A stretch of 7,941 nt of DNA, taken from contig CAMLNB010000160.1 of NCBI GenBank assembly GCA_946481205.1, positions 1-7,941 of the forward strand, given 5' to 3'. A program made the position numbers and the translations under genes. Source of the DNA: an uncultured Kangiella sp. (GTDB lineage: Bacteria; Pseudomonadota; Gammaproteobacteria; Enterobacterales; DSM-103792). Every line of letters begins with the position of its first letter. Position 1 is the stretch's first letter. The notes beneath the pieces are model-generated. The model was not told where the DNA came from and ran no database searches. It saw nothing but the letters and a program-made list of their open reading frames with translations. Below are positions 5,909 to 7,941 of this stretch, in pieces.

Positions 5909-5929
5909 TAGCCGAGTCGTCTCGGGCTA
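5909..5929. promoter_or_regulatory. Inverted repeat between the AraC and DUF6265-like genes
   Basis: CCGAG (5912-5916) and CTCGG (5921-5925) flank TCGT. TAG (5909-5911) and CTA (5927-5929) extend the pairing across one bulged G. It sits in the 89-base gap between two divergent genes, one of which encodes a regulator. It could be an operator or merely a leader hairpin. AraC proteins more often bind direct repeats, so a link to this one is inference. Confidence 0.3.
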
Positions 5930-5976
5930 CGCTTGGATAACGCAATACGGTGCACGATAACGGCAGGAGATAGCTC

Positions 5977-6495
5977 ATGAGAACAACTTTGCGAATGCTG
6001 GCCCAACCTAAGACAGCCACGCTTGCAACAGCCTTGTTACTGCTGATGGCGTCGACGTGGAGCCCGTCGTTGCTGGCATCGTCGCCCGATGTGGGCATCA
6101 AAGCCCTGCATTGGCTGAGCGGCCGCTGGTGCAATGGGGCAGGCGCCAGCGTGACCGAGGAATACTGGTTACCGGCTCGCGGCGAGCTGATGCTGGGTGT
6201 CAGCCGCACTGTCAAACATGAGCGCGCGGTGGCATTCGAGTTTTTGCGGGTGGCGGAAGTGGATGGCGTCGTGACTTATCTCGCGCAGCCTGAAGGGCGG
6301 CCAGCGACGGCATTCAAACGAACGGGCGGTGGCGAGAACTGGGTGCGGTTTGAAAATCCTCAGCACGATTTTCCAACCCGAATCGAATATCGACGCGAAG
6401 GGGATGTGTTGACAGCGGAGATCGCCGGGCCGGGCAAAGAGGGCAAGGAAAAGGTGATTCCTTTTCCGTTTCAGCGCTGTTCGGATGTGCAGTGA
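5977..6495 (+). CDS. Exported DUF6265-like protein
   Basis: A 172-residue predicted periplasmic protein. The signal peptide is long (about 1-35): a positive N-region with Arg and Lys, a hydrophobic core ATLATALLLLMAS, and likely cleavage after LLA. The mature domain shows LHWLSGRW (44-51), EEYW (61-64), GELMLGVSR (69-77), FEFLRV (87-92), and FENPQHDFPTRIEY (125-138). I recognise this set as the DUF6265 pattern, a small beta barrel of unknown function, possibly lipocalin-like. Cys52 and Cys168 might pair. AGGAG lies 7 bases before the ATG. It is divergent from the AraC gene and is closed by its own terminator, so it is probably transcribed alone. Confidence 0.75.
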   Translation: MRTTLRMLAQPKTATLATALLLLMASTWSPSLLASSPDVGIKALHWLSGRWCNGAGASVTEEYWLPARGELMLGVSRTVKHERAVAFEFLRVAEVDGVVTYLAQPEGRPATAFKRTGGGENWVRFENPQHDFPTRIEYRREGDVLTAEIAGPGKEGKEKVIPFPFQRCSDVQ

Positions 6496-6503
6496 ACCGG
6501 TGG

Positions 6504-6533
6504 AAAGAGGCGGCGCTCTGCGTCGACTCTTTT
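6504..6533 (+). terminator. Intrinsic terminator after the DUF6265-like gene
   Basis: AAAGAG (6504-6509) and CGGCGC (6511-6516) pair with GCGTCG (6520-6525) and CTCTTT (6527-6532), with one G-A mismatch and one G-U pair around a TCT loop. The right arm runs into TTTT. It begins 8 bases after the stop codon. It may also serve the convergent cytochrome gene, since the left arm gives a short T-run on the other strand. Confidence 0.7.
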
Positions 6534-6582
6534 CATGTCGCTTCGATCCATGAATTCCCGGTCGCTTGGCTAACGGCGACAC

Positions 6583-6598
6583 GCGCCGGAGCCGGCGC
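6583..6598. other. GC-rich hairpin directly after the cytochrome b stop
   Basis: GCGCCG and CGGCGC form a perfect six-base stem with a GAGC loop, abutting the cytochrome gene's stop codon on its 3' side. No T-run follows on the minus strand, so it is not a classic intrinsic terminator; it may protect the 3' end of the mRNA or contribute to pausing. Confidence 0.4.
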
Positions 6599-7303
6599 TC
6601 AGTACTGCCAGAACCACCAGGTCATCGCGGCGCCAGCGACGGCGCAAACCAGCAAGCGCCAGCCACCGACAATCGTTGGTACCGTATCGGTTGCCAGTGT
6701 GCGCGAGCCGGTCAGCATCGGTGGCACCAGCTTGTCTTTCCTGGCGATGGCATAGAACAGAATGGCGAGAATATGCAGGCCGATGGCGATCAACAGCAGA
6801 TCAAAACTGAGATCGTGCCAATCGTGCATGGCCTCGCTGATGTTGTCGCTGACGAGCGCGTAGAACGGAGCTTCAAAATCGACATCGTCGTAATTGAATA
6901 AACCCGAAACAACCTGACTGGCGAGCAACAACAACAGCACAACGACCATCCAACCGCCAGCTGGATTGTGGCCAACGCTCGGTTCGTCCGCGCTACTCGG
7001 TGTCAGCAGTTTGCGGAAGTAGGCGATGACCACGTTCGGGTGACGAACAAATTGGCTGAAGCGCGCAGTGTCGCTACCGAACAGGCCCCACAGCAAGCGG
7101 AACACCAGCAAGCCGAGCACCACGTAACCGAGCCGGGCATGCCAACGCATGGCGTCGAAGTACAGTCCGCGCTCACTGGCCCATTCGGTGATGACTTCAG
7201 CCTCTTCAACCAATAACCACAGCAGCGGAATCAACAGGACCAGCGACCAATGAAACAGGCGTATGCCGATGTCCCAGATTTTGACGGGGCGGGGAGTAGC
7301 CAT
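6599..7303 (-). CDS. Cytochrome b561-like / Ni,Fe-hydrogenase b-type membrane cytochrome
   Basis: A 234-residue inner-membrane diheme cytochrome b that likely passes electrons between the quinone pool and a periplasmic partner. It opens with KIWDIGIRLFHW (8-19), the standard first-helix motif carrying His18. Membrane helices are at about 15-32, 56-75, 117-136, 166-187 and 211-230. Histidines placed for heme binding are His18, His55 (RWHARLGY), His163 (MHDWHDL) and His177 (IGLHIL); His112 in GHNPAGGW is also conserved in the family. The length matches the COG3658-like group. Those genes often sit beside a c-type cytochrome or a molybdopterin oxidoreductase, but none is visible here. The ATG is preceded by no recognisable Shine-Dalgarno sequence, yet it is the only start that keeps the first motif. 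The S46 peptidase gene lies upstream, separated by a terminator and its own promoter. Confidence 0.85.
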   Translation of the reverse strand: MATPRPVKIWDIGIRLFHWSLVLLIPLLWLLVEEAEVITEWASERGLYFDAMRWHARLGYVVLGLLVFRLLWGLFGSDTARFSQFVRHPNVVIAYFRKLLTPSSADEPSVGHNPAGGWMVVVLLLLLASQVVSGLFNYDDVDFEAPFYALVSDNISEAMHDWHDLSFDLLLIAIGLHILAILFYAIARKDKLVPPMLTGSRTLATDTVPTIVGGWRLLVCAVAGAAMTWWFWQY

Positions 7304-7333
7304 AGATCGATTGCGGTAAGTAACGGTGACGGA

Positions 7334-7342
7334 TTTATAGCA
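7334..7342 (-). promoter_or_regulatory. Extended -10 promoter for the cytochrome b gene
   Basis: On the minus strand TGC is followed by TATAAA, an extended -10 element with five of six consensus bases. It lies about 30 bases upstream of the cytochrome start, giving a short leader. No good -35 box is visible. A perfect 12-base palindrome lies where a spacer would be. Confidence 0.5.
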
Positions 7343-7344
7343 CA

Positions 7345-7356
7345 GCTGCCGGCAGC
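7345..7356. promoter_or_regulatory. Palindrome GCTGCCGGCAGC, operator candidate
   Basis: A perfect 12-base palindrome with no gap, located 2 bases upstream of the extended -10 element of the cytochrome gene. A dimeric repressor bound here would block RNA polymerase. It may be chance in GC-rich DNA. Confidence 0.35.
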
Positions 7357-7436
7357 CGGATTTGATCTGACTGCGATTCAGAAGGCAGCTTCGCCGGATT
7401 GCTCCTGATTACGGAACCACGACACTGGCCGGCAAA

Positions 7437-7465
7437 ACAAAACGGGGCCAGTGGCCCCGTTTTGT
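7437..7465 (-). terminator. Bidirectional intrinsic terminator after the S46 peptidase gene
   Basis: Perfect 13-base arms (7437-7449 and 7453-7465) surround an AGT loop. The inner half is GGGGCC/GGCCCC and the outer half is A/T rich, giving TTTTG-TTTTG on the minus strand. It lies 17 bases after the peptidase stop. The plus strand also ends in TTTTGT, so it could act both ways. Confidence 0.9.
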
Positions 7466-7482
7466 CTCAGCAGTGCGGATGC

Positions 7483-7941
7483 TTATTGCACGGCCATTTC
7501 TTTCAGCAGGTTGTCGGCCTTGTCGACCACTTTCATGACCCAGAGCATGTAGCGCAGGTCCACAGCGATGGTACGGGTGGTCGCGGTGTTGAAATCCCAG
7601 TCCGAGATTACCGAGTCCAGGGTGCCGTCGAAAGCCAGGCCCACCAGTTCGGCGCGGCTGTTCAGCACCGGTGAACCCGAGTTGCCGCCGGTGATGTCCA
7701 AGGTCGCCAGGAAGTTGACCGGAACCGAATCCAGCTTGGCTTCGTAGTACTTGTCGAACAGCTTGGCTTTGATCGCATCAATCTGCGGTTGGGTGGCGTC
7801 AAACTCGCCTTCACCGGTGTGCTTGGCTGTGATGCCACGCAGCGTGGTGAATGCGGTCCAGGCCGTGCCATCGGCGTTGCCAGCGGTGCGGCCAGCGACT
7901 TTGCCGTAGGTCACGCGCAGCGTGCTGTTGGCATCCGGGTA
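7483..7941 (-). CDS. S46-family dipeptidyl-peptidase, C-terminal part (start outside window)
   Basis: The last 152 residues of a much larger enzyme; family members are about 700 residues, so most of the gene lies to the right of the window. S46 enzymes remove dipeptides from peptide N-termini, usually in the periplasm, feeding amino-acid use. The visible part begins YPDANSTLRVTYGKV. It carries VNFLATLDITGGNSGSPVLN with the nucleophilic serine in GNSGSP, then AELVGLAFDGTLDS, and ends with AVDLRYMLWVMKVVDKADNL and a short tail. The residue 18 positions after the catalytic serine, which sets the P1 preference in the family, is Gly, as in DPP7-type enzymes; DPP11-type enzymes have Arg. The histidine and aspartate of the triad are outside the window. 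The gene ends at a strong terminator. Confidence 0.88.
   Translation of the reverse strand, partial: YPDANSTLRVTYGKVAGRTAGNADGTAWTAFTTLRGITAKHTGEGEFDATQPQIDAIKAKLFDKYYEAKLDSVPVNFLATLDITGGNSGSPVLNSRAELVGLAFDGTLDSVISDWDFNTATTRTIAVDLRYMLWVMKVVDKADNLLKEMAVQ

Noticed and set aside
5933..5961. TTGGAT and GATAAC with a 17-base spacer as promoter of the DUF6265-like gene
   Set aside because: The implied transcription start would fall within or after the Shine-Dalgarno sequence at 5965-5969, leaving no usable leader.
1..7941. Defence island, prophage, transposon or biosynthetic cluster
   Set aside because: No transposase, integrase, nuclease, methylase, phage structural or assembly-line gene is seen. 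Gene content and codon use look uniform and chromosomal.

Overview
The window looks like ordinary chromosome of a GC-rich Gram-negative bacterium. Signal peptides, lipoboxes, Shine-Dalgarno sites, an S46 peptidase, a GIN-domain protein, a DUF6265-like protein and a cytochrome b561-like protein together suggest a gammaproteobacterium, roughly Xanthomonadales or Pseudomonadales-like. Genus and order are guesses. I see no insertion sequence, phage gene, integrase, CRISPR array, tRNA, rRNA or toxin-antitoxin pair.

Layout from left to right. (1) Positions 1-115 may hold the start of a minus-strand gene that leaves the window. (2) 241-933 (+) encodes a secreted class-2-type lipase, followed by a strong intrinsic terminator at 954-1002. 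(3) 1285-2534 (+) is a probable two-gene operon: an exported GIN-domain (DUF2807) protein with five spaced NGG motifs, then an NTF2-like lipoprotein. (4) 2561-3040 (-) is a small cupin, convergent with that operon and divergent from a conserved hypothetical lipoprotein at 3153-3656 (+). (5) 3751-4119 (+) is a glyoxalase/bleomycin-resistance-fold protein. (6) 5887 down to 4128 (-) is a tightly coupled pair: an AraC-type regulator whose stop codon overlaps the GTG start of an exported glycerophosphodiester phosphodiesterase. (7) 5977-6495 (+) is an exported DUF6265-like protein with a terminator just after it. (8) 7303-6599 (-) is a five-helix b-type cytochrome with an extended -10 promoter. (9) 7941-7483 (-) is the C-terminal end of an S46 dipeptidyl-peptidase with a bidirectional terminator.

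Most of the genes encode envelope or periplasmic products: lipase, GIN protein, two lipoproteins, GDPD, DUF6265 protein, membrane cytochrome and S46 peptidase. Lipase, GDPD and S46 peptidase are all hydrolases that could release nutrients from lipids, phosphodiesters and peptides. Shared regulation is not shown.

The most unusual structure is a 15-bp tandem repeat in the 5' end of the GDPD gene. It begins at the start/stop overlap with the AraC gene and adds repeated pentapeptides ahead of the signal sequence. I found no convincing new multi-gene system; the findings are mostly gene-level and regulatory observations.
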